Source: Thamnaconus septentrionalis
Taxonomy: Eukaryota; Chordata; Actinopteri; Tetraodontiformes; Monacanthidae
Length of the DNA: 64,000 bases
Reading direction: 5' to 3'
NCBI GenBank assembly: GCA_009823395.1
Contig: CM020513.1
Span: 4,236,501-4,300,500 of the forward strand
In this document: piece after piece, positions 38,795-51,900 of the stretch
Numbering within the stretch: the first letter of the stretch is position 1
Layout of the letters: each line of letters opens with the position of its first letter
Notes under the pieces: generated by a model
The model's input: the letters and a program-made list of their open reading frames with translations, nothing else
The model's database searches: none
Told to the model about the DNA's origin: nothing
Position numbers and translations under genes: made by a program

Positions 38795-41501
38795 TCAGAC
38801 AGGAAACTGTTTTTTCAGCACGTCCGCCAACTGGGGATCAGCCTCGGACAACACGGACAGCAGCTGCTGAAACTGCAGAGGGGCGGAGGTGAAGATGCGC
38901 AGCACAAACACACTAATTACTGTCAAACGTAGATTACAGTGGTAGTAAAACAGGTGACTTAACCTGACTCGACCTCTAAAATAAGCTTATATAATGCACC
39001 ATTCTTGATTAATTTACACATCTGGCTGTAATGAACCGTTTTTTTTTCTTCTCGAGTTTAGCGCTTACTGAGGTGTTAAAGTTGGGAACCAAACTGGCCG
39101 CAGCTGTGAGTGACGTCTTCTCGGTGAGGTAACCCTTCTTCACTGAATCCGCCACCGTCTCCTGCATCATTTGAAACAAACACACCTATTTAACAAACAA
39201 CCGCCGGTGACGTCCTGAAGTCTCCGTCATCTGTTGTCCGCACCATTACAACCGAGATGGGACTGAAATGGTATTTCTAGAAATACCTTAGAAATAAGAA
39301 GGCAGATGTCGGACAGGAACTCTGCTGTAATCTCTGACAGAGTCTGCAGCTGCTCATCTTCAACACTGTCATCCGATTTGGATTCGCTGCAGAACTGGAG
39401 AAGCCTCAAAATGGTTCCAATCAGAGGAGGAACTAAAGGCAAAAGTACGAAAGAGGATTAGGGGCACAAGACGAGAAAAAAATATTACAGGAAGGAGATT
39501 TATTTAAGTTTTCATTTCGAGTTTTAAATTTTGTGGAAAAAAAGTTGACATAAATAAGAGAAACCCACAGTAATCAGGAAACTAGCGCTTCACTAGACTT
39601 GCGCACAGAGCCTTTCAACTTTTTTCTTGACATTTTGACTTACTTCACGTTGACATTAATTGCAAAATTTCGATTTTATTCACGAAATTTCGTCTTTTTT
39701 TTACATCAACTTTATTCTTGAAATTTCGACTTTAATCTCAAAATTTCAACTTTATTCTCGGCATTCTTAATTTGTTTAATAATAAGTTAATGAATAGTAA
39801 CCATGTGGCAAAAAATATTAGAGACTTACAGTATTATTATAGTTATAAATTGTGGTATTCATAAGTGCCTGGAATAGAAAGAGCAACAGAAGTGACTGAT
39901 ATCACTCATACTTTTCTCACTGTTGCTGCACCACTGGTCTTGGCATCTGTAAAGAGCCTGCAGCACTGCGAACGCCTGAACCAGAGTGCTCTTTCGTTCG
40001 TGTAGGATGACTGGAAGATCATTGGGTTGGCAGAGGTCCTCACACACCACGTCACAAACAAAGTCCCAAACCTCTTTGCCTGCTCCGTCAGGGGCGGCTG
40101 GGAAAAAAACGTCAAGAACAACAGTAACCGCAAGGTGGCGCGATTTCAGCTGCGTGTGAGACTTTACGGACAAGTGTCGCAATGCTTGTTCTTACCGAAA
40201 GTCTGAACGCCCTCGTCTACAGTAGTGAGCAGTTGGAGGATGTGAAGATAAACCTCGAGGCCATTAGGACTCTCCGATCTGGGGAAGGAGTTCAATATGA
40301 TCAACTCTGACTACATCAACACTGCCACTGCCTAGTATCTAGTTTAAATGCCCCGTAGTATGTCTCTAAACTGTCAGTAGCTGCGTTTCCATTACCTCTA
40401 GAATTACGCGAAACCTAAATACCACAATAAAAAACTGTTAATGGGAACACCAACATTTCGAAAAACCTCTCAAATATCACTAAAAGGTTTTTATTCTTCA
40501 CAGCAAACAAACGTAAACAAACAAAAGCAAACAACTCTCGTAAAATCTCGGGGCGAGATTTTACGAGAATCGCGGCTCATGCGCTTCACACCATTCAATG
40601 GAAACACCTGCAAATCGCAGTTGTACTTTGTCGAAATTTTAGTCACATCGCTTTTATTTTGCGAAAAACTGCAAAGGCAACGCAACTAGTGAGCTCCCCA
40701 GAATGGAGAAAAGTTCACCTTTTACTCCTTTTGCTTGTTCAAGCTATTAGAAAGTGTGTGCTAAAACACTCAGCTCTAGAACTAATCCCTTTCTGGTATC
40801 GCTTCTAGTAGTGAGTGACAACACCCCAATTTATACTAGAAGCAGCGCACTGCATTTTCTCAAAAATATTTTTGAAATAATTTGCAGGTTGCCAGAGCAT
40901 TAACACTTCTAATCAATAAAAAATGTTCTCCAAAATCCCACCTGAGCTGTTTGGCCGCCTCCAGAAGACACACAACAACGTCAGGGTGGCTTTCAGCGTC
41001 GTCTTCCTCTCTTGGTTGAGCTGTGATCCAACTCTTCATCAGCTCCTCGTCAGTGTCAAACAATTTCTCCACCAACTCTCCGACCTTTTCAAGCAGGTCC
41101 GCTGAAGATAAAAAAAAACAAACAAGAAAAACAGCAAGATTAAAAATGAAGACAAATGCTTTAAATACTTGGGGATGAGGAAGTATTGTAAAATTAATTT
41201 AGCCCACAATTGGGTGAATGCTCTTTAACAAAGGTGTTACCAATGCATCTGAACTTGATTATTTGAAATGCAGCCAACACTGTTGCAATAAATAAAAGAG
41301 TAAGAATTTAGAGTAAAACAGTTAAAGTCGGAGTACTGTTGGTGGAGCTGGACATGATGAAGCAGAGGTTGGAACACACGGATGCCTGCTGCTGTATACG
41401 CTGTAGCCATAGGGAGCACACATCCTGGTGGGAGACGCAGGTCAGCAGCAGCCTGTGAAAATCACCCAGAGGGAGAGAGATAGATGAATTCTCCTCCTGT
41501 C

Positions 41502-41536
<35 letters not shown>

Positions 41537-43050
41537 AAACAAGCCTGCAGAAAAAATGTCTACGGCACCTGCTTGTTTCCAGCAGAGTCGGAGGATCTGG
41601 ATCACCGAGAAGTAGTAACAGCACAGCTCTGTGGACACGGGGAGTTTCATTATTAGAAGCGGTTGATGGAATAAACTGAAGTGCCATTGAGCAATAAGAC
41701 AACCGAGGGCACGGCTCACCCCAAGGATTCATTTTGGCTGAGAGTCAGACAGGTTTCTGGAAAACAAGCAATATTCCCGAGGATTCCCACACAAATTTCC
41801 TAGGATGAAACATTTTATTTATTTATTTTTTAGAATATGATTCTTCTTCTTTTCAGTGAATAACACTACAGAAAGGTTTTACTCACTGTGAGACGTGGAC
41901 AACGAGACTTGGATATCACTCCCACCAGGATTTCCGTAGCTTTGAACTTCTGCAGAAAACCAGCTACGTCCTGCAGACAGTTGGTCAGATTAGTTTGTGT
42001 TAAAGATCACGTTCCTACTCAATACACAGGCTTAGCCAGTACTTTCAATACAAAGATGTAAAAGAACAGCGGTGGTTCAAAGATTACGAAATAAGTAGTG
42101 ATAAATTATCACCAGACCTTGTCCATCGCCATGTCCCAAACTCTGCAAAGATCTTCCTCGTCATCATCAGACAGCTCCATCTGACCTTCACTATCCATCT
42201 CCAAGTGCTCTGTGACCATCTGCAAAACAGATTGATCAACTTTTCATTCTGTCCATCTCACCAAATTACTTCATATATTGTTTCGGAATTAAACAGCCCC
42301 ATTTTAAGTGTTAATGCAGACCCCCGTGACCCTGAGCTTGGGAAGAAGCGGGTATAGAAAATTAATGAATGAATGAATGCATGCATCTCTTTTAAAAGAA
42401 AGAACTCTTATGCAGCAGTCTCTCACGTTGATGAGACGGGTCAGTGTGCTGAAAAGCCAGTGTTTGCTGTAAACGGTGTCTCCGATGGCGTCCAGGTCGC
42501 CATCTTCGTCTCCACCTGCTGTTTCCGGAGGTGGAGACGGGTTGCGGTCCATCACAGGAGAGTGTGATCCTGCCGGTGATGGGGATCTCTCGCCTTCCAC
42601 TTCCTCTGCACCGTCAACCCTTCGATCTGGGAACGGCAAGACGTTTAGTGCATGATTCAACGAGTCACCAAGTCTGGCGATTGGTCACAAATAATGTTTT
42701 CAAGTTGTTTCTTGATTTAAGGCAGAGGTCAAAATCAGCGACAAAATGCCAGTGACAGGACAAGTTGTGTTTGTTTTTGACAGAATGGAGACACAGCACT
42801 CGGCACTTAGAGCTACACAACATACAGGTTAACATGCAGAAAAACAAGTTCGACTCTGTATTTTATGGCGGGTCTCTTTAACATTACAGGGTCAACTTTT
42901 TGGTCTCTGTCGACTGTATTTATTTACCTCCACCAGATTGTATTTGAACATCTAGCTAGTAAACTTATGGGACGCATTTTCGTTATTCGCCCTTTCAAAG
43001 CCATCGAAAGCACAGGGCACGCAAAGCTCACACGTGAACTCACCCATCAT
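38795..43050 (-). CDS. saal1: Serum amyloid A-like 1 (armadillo-like protein SAAL1)
   Basis: Conserved alpha-solenoid protein; mammalian SAAL1 is linked to cell proliferation, and its molecular role is poorly known. Exons in order: 43050-43044, 42626-42427, 42219-42118, 41970-41887, 41799-41720, 41628-41569, 41452-41337, 41101-40942, 40278-40196, 40097-39912, 39432-39287, 39161-39069, 38872-38795. Phases match at every GT/AG junction; 464 aa (human 474). Signatures: [114 protein letters not shown] and [10 protein letters not shown] at the end. The start is ambiguous: the internal Met at 42552 (strong Kozak) aligns with the human start and would give 437 aa, whereas the in-frame ATG ATG of the 7-nt coding exon 1 adds 27 residues. 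The exon 7 donor (GTACTC) is weak. Confidence 0.94.
39446..39772. mobile_element. Partial copy of the 23097-23672 MITE, abutting a saal1 splice acceptor
   Basis: Begins TACGAAAGAGGATTAGGGGC, then ATATTACAGGAAGGAGATTT and TTCGAGTTTTAAA, which match the element in sergef intron 2; the interior again has CAACTTTATTCTTG units. Its left end lies about 12 bp from the acceptor of saal1 exon 11 (39433-39434), so the presumed branch-point region lies in the element. Confidence 0.6.
40379..40688. mobile_element. MITE with imperfect terminal inverted repeats (saal1 intron)
   Basis: The left end AGCTGCGTTTCC and the right end GGCAACGCAACT are inverted with few mismatches, with possible TA flanks. It contains a perfect 15-bp hairpin at 40536-40568. 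Non-coding, about 310 bp, between saal1 exons 9 and 8. Confidence 0.5.
40536..40568. repeat. Perfect inverted repeat, 15-bp arms, 3-nt loop
   Basis: Left arm TCTCGTAAAATCTCG (40536-40550), loop GGG, right arm its exact complement (40554-40568). It lies near the middle of the MITE at 40379-40688. Confidence 0.9.
41504..41533. repeat. (CT)n repeat in a 116-bp saal1 intron
   Basis: About 15 CT units (GA in the transcript) fill a quarter of the short intron between exons 6 and 7. Confidence 0.9.
42310..42390 (+). mobile_element. Retroelement tail with (GAAT)n
   Basis: CCCCGTGACCCTGAG...AAGCGGGTATAGAAAAT followed by AATG repeats matches the common 3' tail of fish non-LTR retroelements. Lies in saal1 intron 2, about 40 bp from the exon 2 donor. 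Confidence 0.5.
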
Positions 43051-44818
43051 GATTTCGTCTCCACATATGGTATTTAAATTCACATCATCGTATTTCATCA
43101 ACTTATCACAGAGTTGTCGGGGAACATTTCAAACGGCATCAATTCGCCTCCATTTAATACCGGGAGCGGAGAGCGCCTGCGCGAAGAACTGCGGCGACGA
43201 CTTCCGGTTGTGGGACGCCGTGTTCCGTGGAAGAAAAAAATAGTACGACACCGCCCTCTACAGGGTCCGTGCGTAAGCGACAAAGAAATAGTTACGACGT
43301 CATGAAACTGGTCACGAGAGCAAGCTGGTGGCGCTTAGTTCGGGAATAACTTTCAAACAAGCACAATTGTCTATTGTCGTATTTCTTAAGGAAAAAAAAA
43401 CCTCATACCTTGGATAAATGTGATTGATAGTAAACCAACACACAACCACCAAACGACAAAAAAAAAAAAAAAAGATCACTTAGCAAGCTACCAGTAGCAG
43501 TGTGAAGAAGTAAACGTGAGCTGCTTGAGTTTATTACGCTGCTTAGATTGCATGCGCCTTGGCGGTATTTGGAACATATAACAAAACGAGATGTGATATT
43601 TGCATTAACTGAAGACTTATCAAGTATGTCCTACTAAAAATCACACTAATACAAACGAGTAATTTGACGGAGGTATTGTGCCCTTCATAACCACACAAAG
43701 GGCACCGTTCGATGTCTTCACATACTTTGAACTATTTTATTTATTTGAAATATTAGTGTTGGAAACACAGTGCAGCGTAAAGTACACTTAATCATGAATT
43801 AAACAGTCATCGTCTCTGTCACATCTTTTATTCCCATTGGGCATTCTATCTTATTTGACTTGGTGGTTATAAAAAGTGTCATAGAGTCATACAGACATTA
43901 AAAGGTTTAACATAATCTAATCTAATTACTGCCCATGATTAATCACAATTTTCATGTGTAATTTGGGGAATGCAGTGTCCTCCCTGAATCAACACAGTAA
44001 TTACAAATAAATTCACTGTCCCTCATCGTGCAGCTGTCCCCCAGTGGGAGTAGTCCCGATCCTTGTTTGCACATGGAGGGGGTTCTGTTACGAAGCTGTT
44101 TGCCTTAAAGCAAATGGCTTTAACTCCAGATGAATCCAATTAAATGAAAGCTTTCATCAGTATATGTAATTGTTTTGTTTTTTTTTCACAAAAGGTCTTG
44201 TTGAAATTTATTGCCAGACTCTGTAAGTCCGTGGGAAATCAGCTTGAATTTGGTGTTTAAGTATTGCGATAGTTTGTGTCTAAAAGGATTACTACTCACT
44301 GGGGGGGTTCACGCACAGGAGGGAACAAGCGCAAAGCCAGTCTGTTGCTTGATACGATGCCAAGTTCAGTGGATGTTTGCATGACACCGCAGGTACGGGA
44401 ATGAGTGCAATCAAGGATGTGATGCAGTTGGCTTTGTTGGACATCCTGGGCCACCATCCTGGGATTCAAAATGCAATTTAGATAACCCTCATTTACCTCA
44501 GTAAAATAAATATCAACTTTAGTTTTGACTTTTTGTTTTGTTTTCTCACATATTAACTCAAAGTTATGGATCATGAATGTATTCTTATGCAATCTATTAT
44601 TATTTTTAAACAATATTTTAAGACTGTTGGATAAAGCAACACAGGCAGGTGCGCAAAAAAACGATCATACCAGTGTTGACTGCAACAAAGTAAACATAAA
44701 ATGCTCACCTGACAGATGATGTGGATGACTAATCATGTAAGATGATGATTAGCACGTACAGGTATTAAAAGGCTAAGGTAAAAAAAAAAAAGATGTAATT
44801 TTCTAAACTACTGTCTTG

Positions 44819-45189
44819 GTATAGCTCAGGCGTGGACAAACTACGGCCCAGGGGCCATATGTGACCCGTGAACCTTTTTAATCTGGCCCGCCCAACTTTA
44901 AGAAATAAGTCAGTCAGTCATAAAATAGCTGTATTTCATCCATTCTTTCAGTGTTTTCAGAGTCATTTCAATAAAGAGCTAAATACCGTGGGGTTTCAAA
45001 GACAATGATTTTGTTTCAACGCTTTTGTTCATTTTCAGTTGACATTAAAGCAACTTGTTTTCTACATATCCCATGATATATTTTTCACCAAAACATTCCA
45101 TCCATCTGCTGCTGCTCAGGCCCTTCTGGCAAATTTTATAACTCACTGTGGCCCACCAGTCAAAAAGTTTGCCCACCCCTGGTATAGCT
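44819..45189. mobile_element. Non-autonomous hAT element with 8-bp target-site duplication
   Basis: The element spans 44827-45181 (355 bp). The left end CAGGCGTGGACAAACT and the right end AGTTTGCCCACCCCTG are inverted repeats (14 of 16 match). Both sides carry the identical 8-bp duplication GTATAGCT (44819-44826 and 45182-45189), the hallmark of hAT insertion. The subterminal CGGCCCAGGGGCCATATG block and its mirrored GGCCCACCAGT are typical of fish hAT MITEs. No transposase. Confidence 0.85.
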
Positions 45190-45917
45190 GGTTTCGACAG
45201 GATCACAGGGTCAACAGGTAGTGTTGAAAAGAATCGCTCATTGTCTAATTTTATTAATGTTTACGTACTTCTCTTTACTTACTTTTGCTTAATTTATATC
45301 CCAGCGTCGGATTTTTATACATCTCAGCTGCGGAGGGTGAGTCTGGTCTCTTTCAGTGGCCCGAGGTTGACGAGCATGTTATGGTGACAGTTAAAACCAG
45401 ATGGTAGCAGAGGAGTTTACAAATTAGAGCCTGGCCCATATCCTTAAATTATTTTGTCCACCACCTCAAGATGCGTCGAACCATGTCTTATCAAAAGATT
45501 ATTTGCTTATTTCCTGAGTCATAAGATGAGACAACACCAATTCCCACATATCATCCATGACAAACTTTCATTAGTGTTATTCAGGTTTCACAGTCATCTG
45601 TCAAAACTTCAGGGGGAAAAATGTCACACAACAAAAGACGCGGATTAGTGATTTTTATCGAGGTGACTGATTTTATACAGGAGTTTTAAAGCCGCGGGTC
45701 AGCATGTGCCTTGAGCAGTTTTATGGCTGATAATCCGGGATTCTAAACCCAAGTGCAAACATCTTGGCTCACTGGAGAGATAAGGAGGCCGTGGGGATCG
45801 TGCGTACTTGTCAAAGGCGTCAGGCATTCTCCACTCAGCACATGTCTCGGCAATAAAACATCATCGTCTTCATCACGGAAAGAGGATGGGAGGTCGGAAA
45901 GAAAAGTGCAGCGTCCC

Positions 45918-45924
45918 TATAAAG
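45918..45924 (+). promoter_or_regulatory. TATA box of the mucin gene
   Basis: TATAAAG, 64 bp upstream of the ATG, predicting a TSS near 45950 and a 5' UTR of about 40 nt. Confidence 0.6.
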
Positions 45925-45987
45925 GCTTGTCAAGAGGAGTCTGAGGCTACTCGACGGTCTGCAGACTAAAAGAGCACCGTGGCCGCC

Positions 45988-48900
45988 ATGGGGTGGAGAA
46001 GCGTGTGGTTGTGTTTCCTTGTATTGCCTCTCATCGAAGTCCAAGCCCGGCTGGGTAAGAGCTTTAAACTGTCCAAAAGTTTTCAAGTTCAAAAGTTCTG
46101 TCTTCCTCTCTGTCTTTTTTTTATTATCCAAATGTAAATATGTGAATTCAAAAAATCTTTGAAGTTCTGCAATTTCTGCAGCAGCAAACACCATTGACCG
46201 TTTGCATCCTGTCGATGTCATTCCCAGTTCGGAACCATGTCAGCACCATCTGCAGCACCTGGGGCAGCCAGCACTTCAAGACGTTTGACGGCGACGTGTT
46301 CCAGTTCCCCGGCATGTGCGAGTACAACCTGGTGTCCGATTGTCGCAGTGCCTTCCAGGAGTTCTCGGTGCACATGAGGAGGAAGGAGAACCGTGGAAGC
46401 CCCACCGTCAGCCACGTGGTGGTCACCATCAACGAGCTCTCGGTTCACCTCTCTAAAACCGTGGTCACTGTAGATGGCATTCCGTGAGTGGATGAAAAAA
46501 ATGTTTTTTTTTGTTTGTCTTTTTTAAAATTACATCACTGACAAAAAGCTCTGGTTCCAGGATCAAATTGCCATACCACAACAAGGGCGTGCAAGTGGAG
46601 CAAAATGCCGTTTATATCAAGCTGCAGTCTTCGGTCGGCATCATTGTCATGTGGAACAGAGACGATGCTGTCATGGTAAGTGTCGCATGTCCGATAATTG
46701 CCGTATAAAAACTTATTTTAAGCTAAACCAAACATTGATTCCTCAACCAACATCTACTACAACCTTGAGAGTTGATCATTTCATGTCATTTAATACCTGA
46801 CATTGTTTTCACCAACACTCTACAGACCTCATTTTTCTCAGGGCACCTCATGTAGCGATGCAGCACATTAACACCAGAAAGGTTCTTTGTAATGATAATT
46901 TTGTTTCACAATTTTCTACACAATTTTTTACATTTTCTTTTTTTCTCTCTTCTTTTTTCTTTTATTCTTTGTGACATTCTCTCTCTTTCCTTACTTCTTT
47001 CCGCCTTTCTTTCTTTCTTTTTTTTTTTTTTTTACAATAAAAGCTGTAGATTCGTATCCTGTCAGTAATAGTGAGTAAATAGTAAAAGTGAGGCATAATA
47101 AAAGTCAAACCATTACTTCTTTTTGCGTGTTGTACTTTTCAGAATTCCAAGAACTTGCTTTGTGATGTTGCAAGAGGCCTTAGCTAAACTGAAACAATAG
47201 TCTTCAAAGTTTTTGCTTGTTGAAAAAAGTATTATTGAATTAAGTTTTCAGTAAAGGGAACTCAGTTCCCACTCACTGTCAATCATTTGTCTTGAAAGTA
47301 CACAATGCGAGTGTTGCTGCGTTTAAGGTGGAGCTGGACAACGACTATGCCAATCACACTTGTGGACTTTGCGGAGACTTCAATGGGATTCCCATCTACA
47401 ATGAGTTCATCTCAAAAGGTCTTTAGCATTTCGTGTATGTCAGCAGGCACTTGCCTCTCCGTGGGAATTTCACACTATAAAGCATGTTTCCATAAAATGC
47501 AGGACGCAAGGTCAGCCCCATAGAGTTCGGCAACTACCACAGGGTCTATCTTCCAAACGATGAGTGCGAGGACCCCTCTGAGGAGGATGAGGAGCCACTG
47601 ACCAACACTGTGCCGGAGTCCTGCCAGGAGTTTGTAAGTTTTCTTTAATAAGCTACTTTCAAAATTTGGCCCTGACGGTTGCATTTACATAGAACACATC
47701 AATGTAACCTATCTTCTTCTTTCTTCTTTTCACTTGCAGCAAAGCACCTGTGACAAGCAACTTCGCTCAGAGTCCTGGAGCTCTTGCAGCCAACTAATCA
47801 ACCCTCAACATTACATCCAGGCCTGTGTGCTTGACATGTGCAGCTGCACCAGCAACTCCAGCGGCTCGTGTGTCTGCAACACACTCTCTGAGTTCTCTCG
47901 CCAGTGTTCCCATGCAGGAGGGCAGCCACCCAACTGGAGAAACACACAGTTCTGTGGTAATGCTTCCTGTTTCTGTCAGAATCTTCCCAGAAACTGTGCA
48001 TGGTTTGCATTGCTGGGTTTCAACGTTACAAAGCAACAATTTGTTGCTGTGTGAAAACTCATGTTTACTGAACATCATTCACATTTCCTCTAGTTGTCAT
48101 GCAAAGAACATTTCTATATTTGGCATTAAACAAAACAGTTTTTTTTTTTTTTTTTTAATTTAATAATATTCGTATATGGATTATATGAGAAAATGGCTCC
48201 ACTGCATCTAACAACAGGTCTGCTACTGAAAGCTAAAACAGTTCCAGTTAGACTGGTGCTATTCTCCATGCCCCCAGCATCAGTTAGCAGAGTTTTGGTG
48301 CTAAATATTCTGTTTTCTGGAGAACTTTAGAGTTTTTTGTATGGTAAACTGTGCAATGATGCACCACTGGGTGAAAAATTAGCATCTGGGAAATTTAACA
48401 TGAGCTAATGTTGCATCATTTGACATAAAGTTTCCCATGTCTTCACAGCCAAACAGTGTCCGTATAACATGGTTTATGAGGAGAGTGGCTCTCCATGCGT
48501 GGACACGTGCACACACTTGGACACAAGTTCGCTGTGTGAAGACCACAAGATGGACGGCTGCTTCTGTCCTCCAGGTCAGTGACGTTTGCGTAAGAGTTTA
48601 TGGTCCCTTCTTTGACGTCTTGTGACGTTCCTTCGAGGCTTTACGGCTTTGTGTTTGTGTGTGTGTGGATGCAGGGACCGTGTTCGATGATATTTCCTTG
48701 AGGGGATGCATCGCTCAGTCCGAATGCAAGTGCAAACACGACAAAATCTACAACTCCGGCGAGGTTTACCGACAGGACGCAAAGGAGTGGTATGTCAAAA
48801 AAGGCCCTTATTTTTTTTATGATGTTACGACTTATTTGTATCTTGTAGTGGGCCCATTATGGTGTTTATTTTGTTAACCTACGATGACGTACTCCCCTCT

Positions 48901-51900
48901 AGTATATGCTCCGAGGGTCGATGGCACTGTAAAAGTCTCCAGACTCCGGTGACGTGTGCAGTGGAGGAGGGCTCACATATAACTACTTTTGATGGGAAAA
49001 CCTTCACCTTCCATGGCGATTGCTACTACACACTGGCCAAAGTGGAAAGCAAGGTGCCGCAGCAATGCCGTCCTTCATATAAGCTAACTTTAAACAGGAA
49101 AATAAAAATGTTTTGACATAGTTTTGTTTCGCTCTGTATGTTTTTAGGACGCTGCGAGTCCAAAGTTCAGTATTCTGGCTCAGCTGGTGCCGTGCGGACA
49201 TCAGAAGTTTGACACTTGTCTTAAGAACATTAAAATGGTGCTGAAAAGTGACAGGAATAACGTGAGTTTGAGGCTGTATGCAAAAAAAAAAAAAGAAGAA
49301 AAATCTGCCATCCGTTGACTCAGTTTAGTGGCTGTAAACACCAATCACTGTCTTTCTATTCAGGTGTTAATGTTTACCTCTGACGGCTCAGTGAAGCAGA
49401 ACACGCAGCTCATCAGTTTGCCCTACCAATCCAGTGAGCATGAATTTATTTAATGAGCAATTAAATAAATAAATAAATAAATGTGTATTCACCAAATAAT
49501 CTGTTTCTGGTGTTTCTCGTGACAACCAAGGTGACATCAACATATTCCGTGCCTCGTCCTTTCACATCTTGGTCCAGACCACGTTTGGGTTGCGAATTCA
49601 GATCCAGCACGTGCCTGTAATGCAGGTCTATGTCACCCTGGATCACAGCTACAAAGCAAAGACACGTGGTAAGTTGACATGCAGCCTCCAGAGGCCTAAA
49701 GAAAATGTGTCAAAGCTATATTCTAAATTAGCGTCGTAATACCGCAAAATTCTGTCATTCTTCGTTGAATCAAACATGTCCAGTAAGTAACCTTCTTTTA
49801 TTTTTTCTGTGCCGATCAAGTCCTGAACACACAATAACTCAAATTCTAATTCAAACCTGACACTGCTGTCTCGAGGGTTGTGTGGGAACTTCAACATGGT
49901 GCTGTCGGACGACATGAGGACCCCACAGGGCATCGTGGAGGGAACGGCCGTCCCATTCTGTAACGCATGGAAAACATCCCTCACGTGCCAAGACAGAGCA
50001 GAGAGGCTTGACGACCCCTGTTCCCTCAGCTTGGAAAATGGTAAACGCACACATACACAATAATCAGCATACTCCTTACCTTGATATCTGTATTATATGT
50101 CTATCTATATATAGTGTCTCTATGCACATTTACTGAACCTGTTCTCTGGCAGAGAACTATGGCAAACACTGGTGCGCCTTGCTCCTGAACCCAAACAGCA
50201 CCTTTACACGGTGCCACTCAGTTGTGAATCCAGAGCCATACTACAAGGTACAGCGAAATCTCTCTTCTTCTTTTTAACCGGCCTTTATTTAAGGAAATGA
50301 TCTTCTAAAAGCGTTCTCTTGCACTCTGCAGCGATGCATGTACGCGAGCTGCAACTGTGCGAAGAGTGAGGCCTGCTTGTGCGCCGTCTTGTCTTCCTAC
50401 GCACGAGCTTGCTCATCCAAGGGAGTGTTTTTAATAAACTGGAGGGACAAAGTGTGCCGTAAGGATTGTTTTTATTTATAATCTTCTCTTTAATTCCTTC
50501 TGATAGAGTGATGGTGATCTGGCCAAAGTAACCGGGGTCACACTTTCCATCTTTACTCTAACAGACAGATACACCGAGAGCTGCCCGGCGACTCAGGTCT
50601 ACTCCTACAAGCTGCAGAGATGCCAGCAGACATGCATGTCGCTGGGCTCCAGTGCAAGCAGCTGCTCCACTGACTTCTTGCCCGTGGATGGCTGCTCGTG
50701 CCCCGAGGGCCTCCACCTGAATGAGCATGACCTCTGTGTCCCCAAGGCCAAATGTCCGTGCTTCCATGATGAAGTCTTTGTGAAGGCGGGAAAGTCCATC
50801 AGCGTCAAAGATGAACACTGGTGAGTAGAGGGGATGATTTGATTGATGATTTGATGATTTGAGATGTTATTGACCACAAATTAGCTCTTCTTCAGGCCCT
50901 TCCTGACATCCAGTTGCATTTTCTGCAGTTAAAATAGATTGTTAACCTTTGGGGTTTGATATCCTTTGTGCAGCAGATGTCTCTGTTGTGTTTTAACAGT
51001 GTCTGTACCAACGGAACGCTTCACTGTCGTTCCTGGAAAGAAATGAAATCAGGTAAGTTGTTTATTTGTTTGTTGTCTTTATTTGTATGCATACCACATA
51101 AAATGTAAGACTTTTCTTTTAACAAGACACTTCCCTACTTCAGCTACCTGCCCTCATCCAAAAGTTTACTTCAACTGCCCGACCAGTGGCACTGGGGAGC
51201 TCGGACATCAGTGCGCTCAAACCTGTTTGAATCTGGACATTGACGAATGTGTAAGTTGTTTGTTACTCTTCGAAATCATTGGTTCAGTCATTGGTAATCA
51301 TTTGCACTCAGGATGTGACTGTAAAATTGACGGTGCTCTCACCAGCCAGTCCTTTGTTTGTTTGTCATTGTTACACCGCGTGTTGTATTCTTGTCTGTCT
51401 CTAAGGACGCCACCGACTGCAAGTCTGGCTGCCAGTGTCCAGCTGGCCTCCTCGACGACGGCCTGGGTTCCTGTGTGAGGGAAAGTGAATGTACGTGTCA
51501 GCACGATGGCAGCATCTACGCCACCGGGTCGAAGATTGTCAATGAGTGCAACAACTGGTGAGTGGGTTGTTTTTTTTCATAATACCGATCATAAACAGCT
51601 AATAGTCCAACTAAATGATGTCTAACCCAGTTTCTAAGACACACTGTGAAATAAATACCGTATCTCTGACTGTCTATGACACATGTAGTACGTGCAGAAG
51701 TGGAAGCTGGCAGTGCACTGAAGCAAAATGTCCAGGAACTTGCACTATTTATGGGAGCGGCCACTACAATACATTTGATAAGATAACATATGGGTTTCAA
51801 GGACATTGCGCCTATGTTGCTGTCAAGGTAAACAATGCACAACTGCGTCTCTCTAGAATGGTTGATTCTGTTTTGAAGGTAGTATTACACAGCCTGCTCT

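Larger units (their letters stand above)
43051..45987. other. Divergent intergenic region, saal1 / mucin
   Basis: No coding gene is supported. It carries the saal1 promoter on the left, a hAT-type MITE at 44827-45181, and the mucin promoter with a TATA box on the right. A minus-strand frame at 44296-44613 has no recognisable domain. Confidence 0.75.

Noticed and set aside
44296..44613. 105-codon minus-strand ORF between saal1 and the mucin
   Set aside because: No domain recognised, no promoter or splice signals, AT-rich start.
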